The position numbers and the translations under genes were made by a program. This document shows positions 1-7,815 of a DNA stretch of 64,000 nt, piece after piece. Each line of letters begins with the position of its first letter. The first letter of the stretch is position 1. This DNA is from Streptomyces mobaraensis NBRC 13819 = DSM 40847 (GTDB lineage: Bacteria; Actinomycetota; Actinomycetes; Streptomycetales; Streptomycetaceae), in the NCBI RefSeq assembly GCF_017916255.1, contig NZ_CP072827.1, positions 3,683,501 through 3,747,500 of the forward strand, written 5' to 3'. Under the pieces are notes generated by a model, which did not search any database, was not told where the DNA came from, and was given only the letters and a program-made list of their open reading frames with translations.

Positions 1-1
1 G

Positions 2-481
2 CGGTCGCCGCGGACGACGGTGCGCTGGCCGCTGGGCGCGGGACCGGAACGGACGCTCGAACACCAGCTGACCATGCGGGCCTTCGACGTGTGGGTGCAC
101 GAGCAGGACCTGCGGCGGGCGCTGGGCGCGCCCGGCAACCTGGACGCGCCGGGCGCCCTGGTCGCCCGCGACGTGCTGCTGGCCGCGCTGCCGAAGGTGG
201 TGGCGAAGGACGCGGGGGCGCCGCCCGGCAGCGCGGTGGTCGTGGACGTGCACGGGCCGGTGGAGTTCCTGCGGACCGTCCGGGTCGACGCGGACGGGCG
301 CGGCACGCTCGACTCCAGTGTGTCGCTCGGGCCCGCGGTGACGCTCGCCATGGACTGGGAGACGTACCTCCGGCTGGCCTGCGGGCGGGTCCGTCCTGAG
401 GGGGTGGCCGGCCGGGTCTCGGCGGAGGGCGATCCCCGGCTGGCGGAGGCGATCCTGCGGGCGTTCGCGGTGACGCCGTAA
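2..481 (+). CDS. Maleylpyruvate isomerase family mycothiol-dependent enzyme (C-terminal part)
   Basis: The reading frame is open to the left edge of the window, so only the C-terminal ~159 residues are present and the true start lies outside. The segment VWVHEQDLRRA, with its His-Glu-Gln-Asp, is the hallmark of the actinobacterial MDMPI/DinB-like fold, where such residues help bind a metal near the mycothiol site. The rest (VVVDVHGPVE, then TLAMDWETYLRLACGR) matches the C-terminal SCP2-like domain of that family. Members are cytosolic and use mycothiol as cofactor for isomerase or transferase reactions; the substrate here cannot be told. It is followed at 19 bp by the convergent MFS gene. The family call is secure, the specific reaction is not. 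Confidence 0.75.
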   Translation, partial: RSPRTTVRWPLGAGPERTLEHQLTMRAFDVWVHEQDLRRALGAPGNLDAPGALVARDVLLAALPKVVAKDAGAPPGSAVVVDVHGPVEFLRTVRVDADGRGTLDSSVSLGPAVTLAMDWETYLRLACGRVRPEGVAGRVSAEGDPRLAEAILRAFAVTP

Positions 482-499
482 GGCTCGGGCCCCCGCCCG

Positions 500-1801
500 T
501 CACACCGGCACGTGCACCGTCTCCACCCGCGACGCCACCACCCGTTCCCGCTCCCGCCGCCGGACCCGTTCGCGCAGGCGCAGGATCTGGGCCAGGCCCA
601 CCGCCTGGACGGCGAAGAAGGTGGCGAAGGCGGCCCGGTAGTCGTCGTCCGTCGCGTCGAGGATGACGCCGATGGCCAGCAGGGTGGTGATGGACGCGGT
701 GAAGCCGCCCATGTTGACGATGCCGGAGGCGGTGCCCTGCCGCTCCGGCGGGTTGGCGGGCCGGGCGAAGTCGAAGCCGATCATGGAGGCCGGGCCGCAG
801 GCGCCGAGGACCGCGCAGAGGGTGATCAGCAGCCACATGGGGGCGTGCGGTCCCGGCCAGGCCAGGGTGGCCGCCCAGAGGAGCGCGGTCGCGCCGATCG
901 TGCCGAGGACGAGCGGCAGCCGGGCGGCGTGGTGCCGGGCGACGATCTGGCCGTAGACCAGGCCGACGGCCATGTTCACCAGGACGACGAGGGTGAGCAG
1001 CCGACCCGCGGTCTCCCGGCTCAGCCCCTCGGCCTCGACGAGGAACGGCATGCCCCACAGCAGCAGGAAGACGATGGCCGGGAACTGCGTGGTGAAGTGC
1101 GCCCACATGCCCAGCCGGGTGCCGGGCTCCCGCCAGGCGCGGGTGATCTGCTGCCGGACGTAGCCGGCGCCCGGGTGCGGGGCGGGCTCCGGCGCGTACC
1201 CCTCCGGGTGGTCCCGGAGGAAGACCAGGAGCAGGACGAGGACGACGACGCCGGCCGCCGCGCTGCCGCCGAACGTCGCGGTCCAGCCGCGGGAGTGCAG
1301 CAGCGGGGCGAGGACGAGGGTGGAGACGAGGTTGCCGGCCATCCCGAACAGGGCCGCCACCTGGGCGACCATCGGCCCGTGCCGGGCGGGGAACCAGCGG
1401 GCGCCGAGCCGCAGGACGCTGATGAACGTCATCGCGTCGCCGCAGCCGAGGAGGGCGCGGGCGGCGAGGGCCATCGCGTAGGAGTGGGAGAGCGCGAAGC
1501 AGAGCTGCCCGGCGGTGAAGAGAACGGCGCCGAGGGCGAGCACCTTCTTGGTGCCCATGCGGTCGACCATCAGGCCGACGGGTATCTGCATGCCCGCGTA
1601 GACGAGCAGCTGGAGTATGGAGAACGTGGACAGGGCCGAGGCGTTGATGTGGAACCGCTCGGCCGCGTCGATCCCGGCGACGCCGAGGCTGGTGCGGAAG
1701 ACGATGGCGACGAAGTAGACGCCGACCCCGACGCCCCAGACCGCCGCCGCCCGCCGGCCGCCCGGCGGGTCCCCGGGCAGGCCGGGACAGGGGGCGGTCA
1801 T
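500..1801 (-). CDS. MFS transporter
   Basis: A 433-residue polytopic protein with about 12 hydrophobic segments, the usual size for the major facilitator superfamily. The loop after the second segment (GLMVDRMGTKK, near residue 80) is a standard MFS motif A, and RALLGCGDAMTF lies in the fourth helix region. It should be a proton-coupled carrier in the cytoplasmic membrane; the substrate is unknown. The C-terminus is arginine-rich (LRERVRRRERER) and cytoplasmic. Its ATG overlaps the stop of the upstream GntR gene by four bases (ATGA), so the two are probably co-translated, and the carrier is likely to move the ligand, or a related compound, sensed by that repressor. Confidence 0.85.
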   Translation of the reverse strand: MTAPCPGLPGDPPGGRRAAAVWGVGVGVYFVAIVFRTSLGVAGIDAAERFHINASALSTFSILQLLVYAGMQIPVGLMVDRMGTKKVLALGAVLFTAGQLCFALSHSYAMALAARALLGCGDAMTFISVLRLGARWFPARHGPMVAQVAALFGMAGNLVSTLVLAPLLHSRGWTATFGGSAAAGVVVLVLLLVFLRDHPEGYAPEPAPHPGAGYVRQQITRAWREPGTRLGMWAHFTTQFPAIVFLLLWGMPFLVEAEGLSRETAGRLLTLVVLVNMAVGLVYGQIVARHHAARLPLVLGTIGATALLWAATLAWPGPHAPMWLLITLCAVLGACGPASMIGFDFARPANPPERQGTASGIVNMGGFTASITTLLAIGVILDATDDDYRAAFATFFAVQAVGLAQILRLRERVRRRERERVVASRVETVHVPV

Positions 1802-2475
1802 CGGTCGTTTCCCTGGGCGAGGGTGCGCACCCAGCTGACGTGCCGGTCGACGACGGCGATGGCCGCGGGGGCGTCACCGGCCCGCAGGGCGTCCAGGATC
1901 TCGGCGTGTTCGGCGATGTTCTTGGCGATGCGGTCCGGGTGGGCGTGCATCGCGGCGACGCCCATCCGGAGCTGGCGGTCGCGGAGCTGGTCGTAGAGGC
2001 GGGACAGGATCTGGTTCCCGGCGTTGCGGACGATCTCCGCGTGGAAGGCGCGGTCGCTGACCGAGACGGCGGCGAGGTCGCCTTCGGCGGCCTGCCGGCG
2101 CATGTCCGCGAGCAGTTCCTCCAACCGGGTGACGAGGGCCGGCGGAGCGGGCACGGCCTTGGCCGCCGCGTGCTTCTCCACCAGCAGCCGGGTCTCCACC
2201 ACATCCGCGATCTCCTGTGCGGACACGGCCAGCACGAGCGCCCCCTTCTTCGGGTACAGCTTGAGCAGTCCCTCGCCCTCCAGCCGCAGCAGCGCCTCCC
2301 GTACGGGCGTCCGGGAGACCCCTACGGCCTCCGCGAGACCGCCCTCCGTGAGCAGCGTCCCACCGGCGTACCGCCGGTGCAGGACGCCGTCCTTGACGTG
2401 CGCGTAGACGCGGTCGGCCGCGGCCGGCCGGCCCGTGGGCGCCATGGAGGGGGTCACAGCGGGGGTGGAAGGCAT
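1798..2475 (-). CDS. GntR family (FadR/FCD type) transcriptional regulator
   Basis: A 225-residue protein starting MPSTPAVTPS. A winged helix-turn-helix spans roughly residues 20-85, with the recognition region GVSRTPVREALLRLEGEGLL typical of GntR proteins. The rest is an all-helical FCD domain with conserved histidines (DRAFHAEIV, EHAEILDALRAGD) that usually bind a metal and carboxylate ligand. The frame runs much farther upstream, but composition becomes non-protein-like, and the chosen ATG sits at the end of an AT-richer promoter-like stretch (2476-2510, containing TAGATACAAGACAGATGC). No Shine-Dalgarno precedes it, so a leaderless transcript or the GTG two codons upstream are possible. 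It overlaps the MFS gene and probably represses the pair. Confidence 0.85.
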   Translation of the reverse strand: MPSTPAVTPSMAPTGRPAAADRVYAHVKDGVLHRRYAGGTLLTEGGLAEAVGVSRTPVREALLRLEGEGLLKLYPKKGALVLAVSAQEIADVVETRLLVEKHAAAKAVPAPPALVTRLEELLADMRRQAAEGDLAAVSVSDRAFHAEIVRNAGNQILSRLYDQLRDRQLRMGVAAMHAHPDRIAKNIAEHAEILDALRAGDAPAAIAVVDRHVSWVRTLAQGNDR

Positions 2476-2636
2476 GCACACAGCATAGATACAAGACAGA
2501 TGCTTTGATGAGGGCCTGTCCGCGATACGGACGGGACGTGGTACGGACCGCGACGCGGGCGGCGTGGACGGAGGTGGCTCGCCGCGGCGGTCGCGCCGTC
2601 CCGTCGGCACGGGGGGCGCGGGGCGCCCGGGCGGGC

Positions 2637-3467
2637 TCAGTCGGGCAGCGGTGTGATGAAGACGAAGCGCAGGTCCGGGCGTTGTATCGGCAGCAGCACA
2701 TGGCTGGTCACCCGGATCTCGGCGCGGTCGTGGTACGGCAGCCGAAGACGGAAGACGTGGCCGTCGCGGTGCTCGACGACGTCGTGCTCCTCGGCCCAGA
2801 TGCGGCGGCAGTCGGCGTCGGAGTCGAGGACCTCGCGGACCAGGGCCCGCAGCCCGCCGTCGCCCGGGTTGCTGTTGGCGGCGACCCGGAGCATGGCGAG
2901 GTAGACGCGGGCGCAGCTGTCCTCCCAGTCCAGCATCTGCTCGCGGGCCTCGGGGTGCAGCAGGGCCCACCGCATGAGGTTGGCTCCCGGGCGGAGCACC
3001 CAGGGGAACCACTCGCCCATCAGGTGGTTGGAGGCGACGATGTTCCAGGCGTTGTCGGAGAGGTAGGCGGGGTACGAGGTCTGCTGGACGAGCAGGTTCC
3101 GGACGCCCTGGGGGAGTTCGCCGGCCGGGCACGGGGAGCCGGGCGGGCGGCGCCCGCAGACGGCGAGGAAGAGCGTCAGCGTCTCCGCCTCGCTCAGCCG
3201 CAGGGCGGCGGCGACCCGGAGCAGGAAGCTCTCGGAGAAGTCCTGGCGGCGGCCGGCCTCCAGGGCGCGGTACCAGCCCTCGCTGACGCCGGTGAGCCGG
3301 GCGACGTGCCGCTGCGAAAGCAGACGGCCCGGTCTGGGATGGACGCCGCGCAGCTCGGGGACGGTCCGGGCGTCTACCCGCATCCGCCAGGCGCGGAGCA
3401 GACGGCTGATGGACTCGCCGTCCTCCGCGGGGTCCGGAACGCCTCCGTCCGCCCTCGCGCCGGTCAA
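2637..3467 (-). CDS. XRE-type helix-turn-helix regulator with MmyB-like ligand domain
   Basis: A 276-residue protein if started at the TTG at 3467, which has a GGAGG ribosome site six bases upstream (GGAGGCTCCCC-TTG). The longer frame to 3608 would run through a perfect palindrome and a promoter-like AT-rich stretch, so the TTG is preferred. Residues ~45-85 form an HTH_31/XRE domain (RHVARLTGVSEGWYRALEAGR). The C-terminal part has the MmyB-like PAS-type ligand domain, with PAYLSDNAWNIVASNHLMGEWF and RIWAEEHDVVEHR as landmarks. In Streptomyces such regulators often control a divergent redox enzyme gene, but no divergent gene lies here. Its ligand and targets are unknown. Confidence 0.8.
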   Translation of the reverse strand: MTGARADGGVPDPAEDGESISRLLRAWRMRVDARTVPELRGVHPRPGRLLSQRHVARLTGVSEGWYRALEAGRRQDFSESFLLRVAAALRLSEAETLTLFLAVCGRRPPGSPCPAGELPQGVRNLLVQQTSYPAYLSDNAWNIVASNHLMGEWFPWVLRPGANLMRWALLHPEAREQMLDWEDSCARVYLAMLRVAANSNPGDGGLRALVREVLDSDADCRRIWAEEHDVVEHRDGHVFRLRLPYHDRAEIRVTSHVLLPIQRPDLRFVFITPLPD

Positions 3468-3482
3468 GGGGAGCCTCCGATT

Positions 3483-3501
3483 CCGACACTGCAAGTGTCG
3501 G
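3483..3501. promoter_or_regulatory. Perfect 8-bp inverted repeat upstream of the XRE gene
   Basis: CCGACACT-GCA-AGTGTCGG is a perfect palindrome with a 3-bp centre, 16 bp upstream of the TTG start of the XRE regulator and beside an AT-rich stretch (TTAAGTAAATT). The position fits an autoregulatory operator overlapping the promoter. Operator function is an inference; the symmetry is directly visible. Confidence 0.55.
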
Positions 3502-3580
3502 TCAATCTTAAGTAAATTGCCCCACACGGGCCATTCCACCCTGCCGATGGAATGGTCCGAGGCCGCTCTGCCATGAAACG

Positions 3581-3644
3581 GAGGGCCCGGACGGCGTCCG
3601 CTCCTCACTGGAGGGGGGTGAGGAATGGACGCGTCCGGGCCCTG
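3581..3644 (-). terminator. Long GC-rich hairpin downstream of bkdC1
   Basis: The arms are 3581-3608 (starting GAGGGCCCGGACG) and 3618-3644 (ending CGTCCGGGCCCTG). They pair over about 27 bases with one bulge and two mismatches around a 9-base loop. It lies past the stop of bkdC1 and before the XRE regulator, so it most likely ends the bkdA1-B1-C1 transcript. There is no T-tract, as is usual in Streptomyces. Confidence 0.65.
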
Positions 3645-3661
3645 CGTCGTGTCCGGTCAGG

Positions 3662-3731
3662 GATACGGCCGCACGGATACGGCCACACGGATACAGCCGC
3701 GTGGAAACGGCCACGTGGAAACGGCCGCACG
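3662..3731. repeat. Five tandem copies of a 14-bp unit
   Basis: The unit GATACGGCCGCACG repeats five times without gaps at 3662, 3676, 3690, 3704 and 3718. Copies differ at a few positions (GATACGGCCACACG, GATACAGCCGCGTG, GAAACGGCCACGTG, GAAACGGCCGCACG). It lies in the 3468-3801 gap between the bkdC1 stop and the long terminator hairpin and is not coding on either strand. A weaker 7-bp hairpin (CCCCCGG...CCGGGGG, 3746-3771) follows. Its function is unknown. Confidence 0.8.
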
Positions 3732-3801
3732 GCGCGGAAACCGGCCCCCCGGTACGGAAAACATCCGGGGGTACCGCCCGCCCCGGAGGCCGATCAACCG
3801 G

Positions 3802-5316
3802 TCAGCCCCAGGTGAGCAGCCGCTTCGGGTGCTCCAGGACCGCCGCGATGTCGGCCAGCACCCGCGAGCCGAGCTCCCCGTCCACCAGCCGGTGGTCGAA
3901 GGAGAGCGCCAGCGTGGTCACGTACCGCGGCTTGACCTTGCCCTTGTGCACCCAGGGCTGGAGCTTGATCGCGCCGAACGCCAGGATCGCCGCCTCGCCC
4001 GGGTTGATGATGGGCGTCCCGGTGTCCACGCCGAATACGCCGACGTTGGTGATGGTGACCGTGCCGCCGGACATCTCCGCCGGGCTGGTCTTCCCCTCGC
4101 GCGCCGTGCTCACCAGGTCGGAGAGCGCCCGCGACAGCTCGGGGAGCGTCTTGGCCTGCGCCTCCTTGATGTTCGGCACGATCAGTCCGCGCGGCGTCGC
4201 CGCGGCGATGCCCAGGTTGACGTAGTCCTTGCGGACGATCTCCTGGTTCTCCTCGTCCCAGGAGGCGTTGATGTCCGGGTTGCGGCGGATCGCCACCAGG
4301 AACGCCTTGGCCACCAGCAGCAGCGGGTTGACCCGCAGCCCGGCCATGTCCGGGTCGTCCTTCAGCCGCTGGACGAGCTTCATCGTGCGGGTGACGTCGA
4401 CGGTGACGAACTCCGTGACGTGCGGCGCGGTGAAGGCGCTGGCCACCATGGCCTGCGCGGTCGCCTTGCGGACGCCCTTGACCGGGATCCGGGTCTCCCG
4501 GGCGGCCCACGCGCTCGCGGGGGCCTCGGCCGGGGCGGCAACGGGCGCCTCCTGGACCGGCGGGGCCACGCTGGCCTGGTGGGCGGCGTGCACGTCCTCG
4601 CGGGTCACGATCCCGTCCGGCCCGGTCGGGCTGACGGCGGCGAGGTCGATGCCGAGGTCCTTGGCCAGCTTGCGGACGGGCGGCTTGGCCAGCGGACGGG
4701 CGCTCCCCACGACGGCGGGGGCGCCGGTGACCGCCGGGGCTGCGGTGACCGCCGGGGCTGCGGGGGCGGCCGGGGCCACCGGTGCAGCGGCGGGCGCCGC
4801 GTGCCCGTTCAGCTCCGCCTGGACCGCCGCGCCGACCGTCGACGCCTCGGGCCGGGCCTTGCGCGGGCGCCGCTTGGTGGACGACGGCGCGGCGCCGTAG
4901 CCCACGAGGACGGCCTGCCGGCCCTGCCCCTGGCCCTCGCCCTCCGGCGCGGCCGCCGTCTCGGCGTGCGCGGCGGGCTGGGCCGGGGCGCCGGCCGCGG
5001 CCGGGTCGATCACATCGCCGGTCGCGGTGACGGGCCCCTCACCGGGCCGGGTGTCGACCGAGATGATCGCCGTACCGACGTCGACCGTCACACCCTCCTC
5101 GAAGCGCAGCTCGTGCACCACGCCGTCGAAGGGGATGGGCAGTTCGACGGCGGCCTTGGCCGTCTCGACCTCGCAGACCACCTGGCCGTCGGAGACGGTG
5201 TCCCCCACCGCCACGTACCACTTGAGGATCTCGGCCTCGGTGAGGCCCTCGCCCACGTCGGGCATCTTGAACTCGCGGAAGCGCTGGTCGCTCGCTGTGC
5301 TCGCAGTCATCGTCAC
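3802..5316 (-). CDS. bkdC1: Branched-chain 2-oxoacid dehydrogenase E2 (dihydrolipoyl acyltransferase), set 1
   Basis: A 504-residue E2 core enzyme that moves acyl groups from the E1-bound intermediate to CoA. An N-terminal lipoyl domain (about 14-88) carries the lipoylation lysine at K54 in EVETAKAAVE. A long Ala/Pro-rich linker follows, then a peripheral subunit-binding domain (about 211-246, RKLAKDLGIDL...GPDGIVTREDV). The C-terminal catalytic domain has HRLVDG with H475 and D479. The GTG start is preceded by GGAGAGTC. It is the last gene of bkdA1-B1-C1, 15 bp after bkdB1. In streptomycetes such complexes feed isobutyryl-, isovaleryl- and 2-methylbutyryl-CoA into branched fatty acids and polyketide starters. 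No E3 gene is in the window. Confidence 0.93.
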   Translation of the reverse strand: MTMTASTASDQRFREFKMPDVGEGLTEAEILKWYVAVGDTVSDGQVVCEVETAKAAVELPIPFDGVVHELRFEEGVTVDVGTAIISVDTRPGEGPVTATGDVIDPAAAGAPAQPAAHAETAAAPEGEGQGQGRQAVLVGYGAAPSSTKRRPRKARPEASTVGAAVQAELNGHAAPAAAPVAPAAPAAPAVTAAPAVTGAPAVVGSARPLAKPPVRKLAKDLGIDLAAVSPTGPDGIVTREDVHAAHQASVAPPVQEAPVAAPAEAPASAWAARETRIPVKGVRKATAQAMVASAFTAPHVTEFVTVDVTRTMKLVQRLKDDPDMAGLRVNPLLLVAKAFLVAIRRNPDINASWDEENQEIVRKDYVNLGIAAATPRGLIVPNIKEAQAKTLPELSRALSDLVSTAREGKTSPAEMSGGTVTITNVGVFGVDTGTPIINPGEAAILAFGAIKLQPWVHKGKVKPRYVTTLALSFDHRLVDGELGSRVLADIAAVLEHPKRLLTWG

Positions 5317-5331
5317 GACTCTCCTCAGCCC

Positions 5332-6312
5332 TCAGTACGCAAGCGCGCGGTCTACGGCGTCGAGCACCCGGTCCAGTCCGGGAAGGTACTCGTCCTCCAG
5401 CCGCGACGGGGGGTAGGGGGCGTGGTAGCCGCCGACCCGCAGGACGGGGGCCTCCAGGTGGTAGAAGCAGCGCTCGGTGATCCGGGCCGCGATCTCGGCG
5501 CCGGAGCCGAAGAAGACCGGGGCCTCGTGGACGACGACGAGCCGGCGGGTGCGCTCCACGGACGCCTGGATGGCGTCGAAGTCGATCGGGGAGATCGACC
5601 GAAGGTCGAGCACCTCCAGGTTCTTGCCCTCCTCGGCGGCGGCCGCGGCCGCCTCCAGACAGGTCTTGACCATGGGCCCGTAGGCGGCCAGCGTCAGGTC
5701 CGTGCCCTGGCGCACCGTGCGGGCGGTGTGCAGCGGGCCGGGGATCGCGTCGGTGTCGACCTCGGAGCGGTCGTGGTAGCGGCGCTTGGGCTCGAAGTAG
5801 ATGACCGGGTCGTCGCTCTGGATGGCCTGCTGGAGCATCCAGTAGGCGTCGGACGCGTTCGACGGCGACACGATCTTCAGACCGGCGACGTGCGCGAACA
5901 GCGACTCCGGGGACTCGCTGTGGTGCTCGACGGCCCCGATGGCACCGCCGTAGGGGATGCGGACGACGACCGGCATCTTGATCTTGCCGAGCGCGCGGGC
6001 GTGCATCTTGGCGAGCTGGGTGACGATCTGGTCGTACGCCGGGAACACGAACCCGTCGAACTGGATCTCCACGACCGGCCGGTAGCCGCGCAGGGCCAGG
6101 CCGATGGCGGTGCCGACGATGCCGGACTCGGCGAGCGGGGTGTCGATGACCCGCTCCTCGCCGAAGTCCTTCTGGAGCCCGTCGGTCACGCGGAAGACGC
6201 CGCCGAGCTTGCCGACGTCCTCGCCCATGATGACGACCTTGGGGTCGTTCTCCAGGGCGGTGCGCAGGGAGGCGTTGATCGCCTTGGCGATGGAGAGCTT
6301 CTCGGTGGCCAT
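5332..6312 (-). CDS. bkdB1: Branched-chain 2-oxoacid dehydrogenase E1 beta subunit, set 1
   Basis: A 326-residue transketolase-like beta subunit that pairs with BkdA1 to decarboxylate branched 2-oxo acids with ThDP. Family landmarks are VIMGEDVGKLGGVFRVTDGL near the N-terminus, DTPLAESGIVGTAIG, the PYGGAIGAVEHHSES active-site loop and the C-terminal ERCFYHLEAPVLRV. Length is normal for the family. Its ATG shares one base with the bkdA1 stop (TAATG), implying translational coupling and balanced subunit supply, as expected for an alpha2-beta2 enzyme. Confidence 0.93.
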   Translation of the reverse strand: MATEKLSIAKAINASLRTALENDPKVVIMGEDVGKLGGVFRVTDGLQKDFGEERVIDTPLAESGIVGTAIGLALRGYRPVVEIQFDGFVFPAYDQIVTQLAKMHARALGKIKMPVVVRIPYGGAIGAVEHHSESPESLFAHVAGLKIVSPSNASDAYWMLQQAIQSDDPVIYFEPKRRYHDRSEVDTDAIPGPLHTARTVRQGTDLTLAAYGPMVKTCLEAAAAAAEEGKNLEVLDLRSISPIDFDAIQASVERTRRLVVVHEAPVFFGSGAEIAARITERCFYHLEAPVLRVGGYHAPYPPSRLEDEYLPGLDRVLDAVDRALAY

Positions 6313-7463
6313 TACTTGCTCTCCTCGTCGGCGAACGAAGCCTGGTAGGCGATGAATTGTTCGCGTTCCTCGTCGACCAGCGCGTGGCCGTCCGCGTAGA
6401 TGTTCTCGAAGATGGCCGTGCTGTCCGGGTCAGGCATGGCGCGCACGGTCTCGCGGACGCGCTTGGCCAGCGCGTCGCTCTCGGCCTCCAGGGCGGCGAA
6501 GAACTCGGCGTCGGCCAGGCCCTCGCGCTCCAGGTGGCGACGGAGCCGCAGGATCGGGTCCTTGGCCTCCCACAGCTCCCGCTCCTCGTCCCGCCGGTAG
6601 CGGGTGGGGTCGTCGGAGGTGGTGTGGGCGCCCATGCGGTAGGTGAACGCCTCGACGAAGGTGGGGCCCTGGCCGGTGCGGGCGCGCTCCAGCGCGGCCC
6701 GGGTGACGGCGAGGCAGGCCAGCACGTCGTTGCCGTCGACGCGGACGCCGGGGAAGCCGTAGCCCTGGGCGCGGCGGTAGAGGGGCACGCGGGTCTGCTT
6801 CTCGGTGGGCTCGGAGATGGCCCACTGGTTGTTCTGGCAGAAGAAGACCACGGGGGCGTTGTAGACGGCGGCGAAGGTGAACGCCTCGGCGACGTCGCCC
6901 TGGCTGGTCGCGCCGTCGCCGAAGTAGGCGATGACGGCCGAGTCGGCGCCGTCCTTGGTGATGCCCATCGCGTAGCCGGTGGCGTGCAGCGCCTGCGAGC
7001 CGATGACGATCGTGTAGAGGTGGAAGTTGTTCTCGTTGGGGTCCCAGCCGCCGTTGTTGACGCCGCGGAACATTCCCAGGAGGTTGGTCGGGTCGACGCC
7101 CCGGCACCAGGCGACACCGTGCTCGCGGTAGGTCGGGAAGACGTAGTCGTCGTCGCGGGTGGCCCGGCCGGAGCCGATCTGGGCGGCCTCCTGGCCCAGC
7201 AGGGAGGCCCACAGGCCCAGTTCGCCCTGGCGCTGGAGGGTGGTCGCCTCGCCGTCGAAGCGGCGGGTCAGCACCATGTCGCGGTACAGGCCGCGCAGTT
7301 CCTCGGGCGTCACGTCGATGGCGTAGTCCGGGTGCTCGACCCGCTCGCCCTCGGGCGTCAGCAGCTGTACGAGCTCCGGCTCGCCCGCCCCGGCGGCCGG
7401 CTTCTTCGCTCCGGCGCGTTTGCCGCCCCGCGGCTTGCGCGCGGCGGTGCTGTCCACGGTCAC
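6312..7463 (-). CDS. bkdA1: Branched-chain 2-oxoacid dehydrogenase E1 alpha subunit, set 1
   Basis: A 383-residue ThDP-dependent E1 alpha subunit. The ThDP motif starts with GDG at 182-184 and ends with NN at 211-212; the substrate-loop segment YRMGAHTTSDDPTRYR is also present. The N-terminal ~25 residues are Lys/Ala-rich and probably disordered. The GTG at 7463 is chosen because a strong GGAGG lies seven bases upstream; the frame to 7562 has no such site. It is the first gene of the bkd1 operon. The upstream intergenic region holds a 28-bp near-perfect palindrome that could control it. Confidence 0.92.
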   Translation of the reverse strand: MTVDSTAARKPRGGKRAGAKKPAAGAGEPELVQLLTPEGERVEHPDYAIDVTPEELRGLYRDMVLTRRFDGEATTLQRQGELGLWASLLGQEAAQIGSGRATRDDDYVFPTYREHGVAWCRGVDPTNLLGMFRGVNNGGWDPNENNFHLYTIVIGSQALHATGYAMGITKDGADSAVIAYFGDGATSQGDVAEAFTFAAVYNAPVVFFCQNNQWAISEPTEKQTRVPLYRRAQGYGFPGVRVDGNDVLACLAVTRAALERARTGQGPTFVEAFTYRMGAHTTSDDPTRYRRDEERELWEAKDPILRLRRHLEREGLADAEFFAALEAESDALAKRVRETVRAMPDPDSTAIFENIYADGHALVDEEREQFIAYQASFADEESK

Positions 7464-7815
7464 GTGTGCTCCTCCGTCTGTCCGGCCCCCGGGGTCGCCG
7501 GTGGCCGTAGGGGGTCCCCCCGCCGTGGGGCTGGGGGATGCTCGCCCGCTTCCCGACGGCACACGGGGTGGGTGTGCCGAGGCCGAACCGGGCGTGACAG
7601 GTGTCCCGCCGAATGGCCTGCAATAAGCACGTTACCCAGTACTCCGCATTCCTGCGAAACCCTCTCTGACCTGCGATTTTGCTTGGATTTCCAAGTAAAT
7701 CGAGAAAGGGCCGACAAAGCACTGGTCACAGCGTTGCGAGCCGTCCCCGCCGAGGCAGGGTTACCGCCGGAACGACGGCACGTTATCCCGGAGGACAAGA
7801 GCAGGGGAAGACTCG
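7464..7815. other. Divergent control region between bkdA1 and the response regulator
   Basis: This 352-bp region holds no gene. It contains a GC-rich GGGGGTCCCCCC stretch near 7507, and an unusually AT-rich segment (about 7620-7705) with a long palindrome. Promoters for bkdA1 (minus) and for the response regulator (plus) must both lie here, but no consensus -35/-10 pair can be assigned with confidence. Confidence 0.6.
7674..7702. promoter_or_regulatory. 28-bp nested palindrome, candidate operator
   Basis: The core CTTGGA-TT-TCCAAG (7682-7695) is perfectly symmetric. It is flanked by outer arms CGATTT (7674-7679) and AAATCG (7697-7702), also complementary, with only one base of asymmetry in spacing. 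It sits in an AT-rich island in the bkdA1/response-regulator gap. This is the form of a dimer or tetramer binding site. An Lrp-type or FadR-type regulator would be plausible for a branched-chain oxoacid operon, but the binding protein is not identified. Confidence 0.55.

Noticed and set aside
1798..3489. A 563-residue version of the GntR regulator
   Set aside because: The added N-terminal half is antisense-frame Arg/Pro sequence over the XRE gene; the real start is near 2475.
3625..6348. A 907-codon open frame on the plus strand opposite bkdC1 and bkdB1
   Set aside because: It is antisense to two well-supported genes; high GC leaves long open frames on the opposite strand. The protein is His/Arg/Gly/Asp-rich without any family match.
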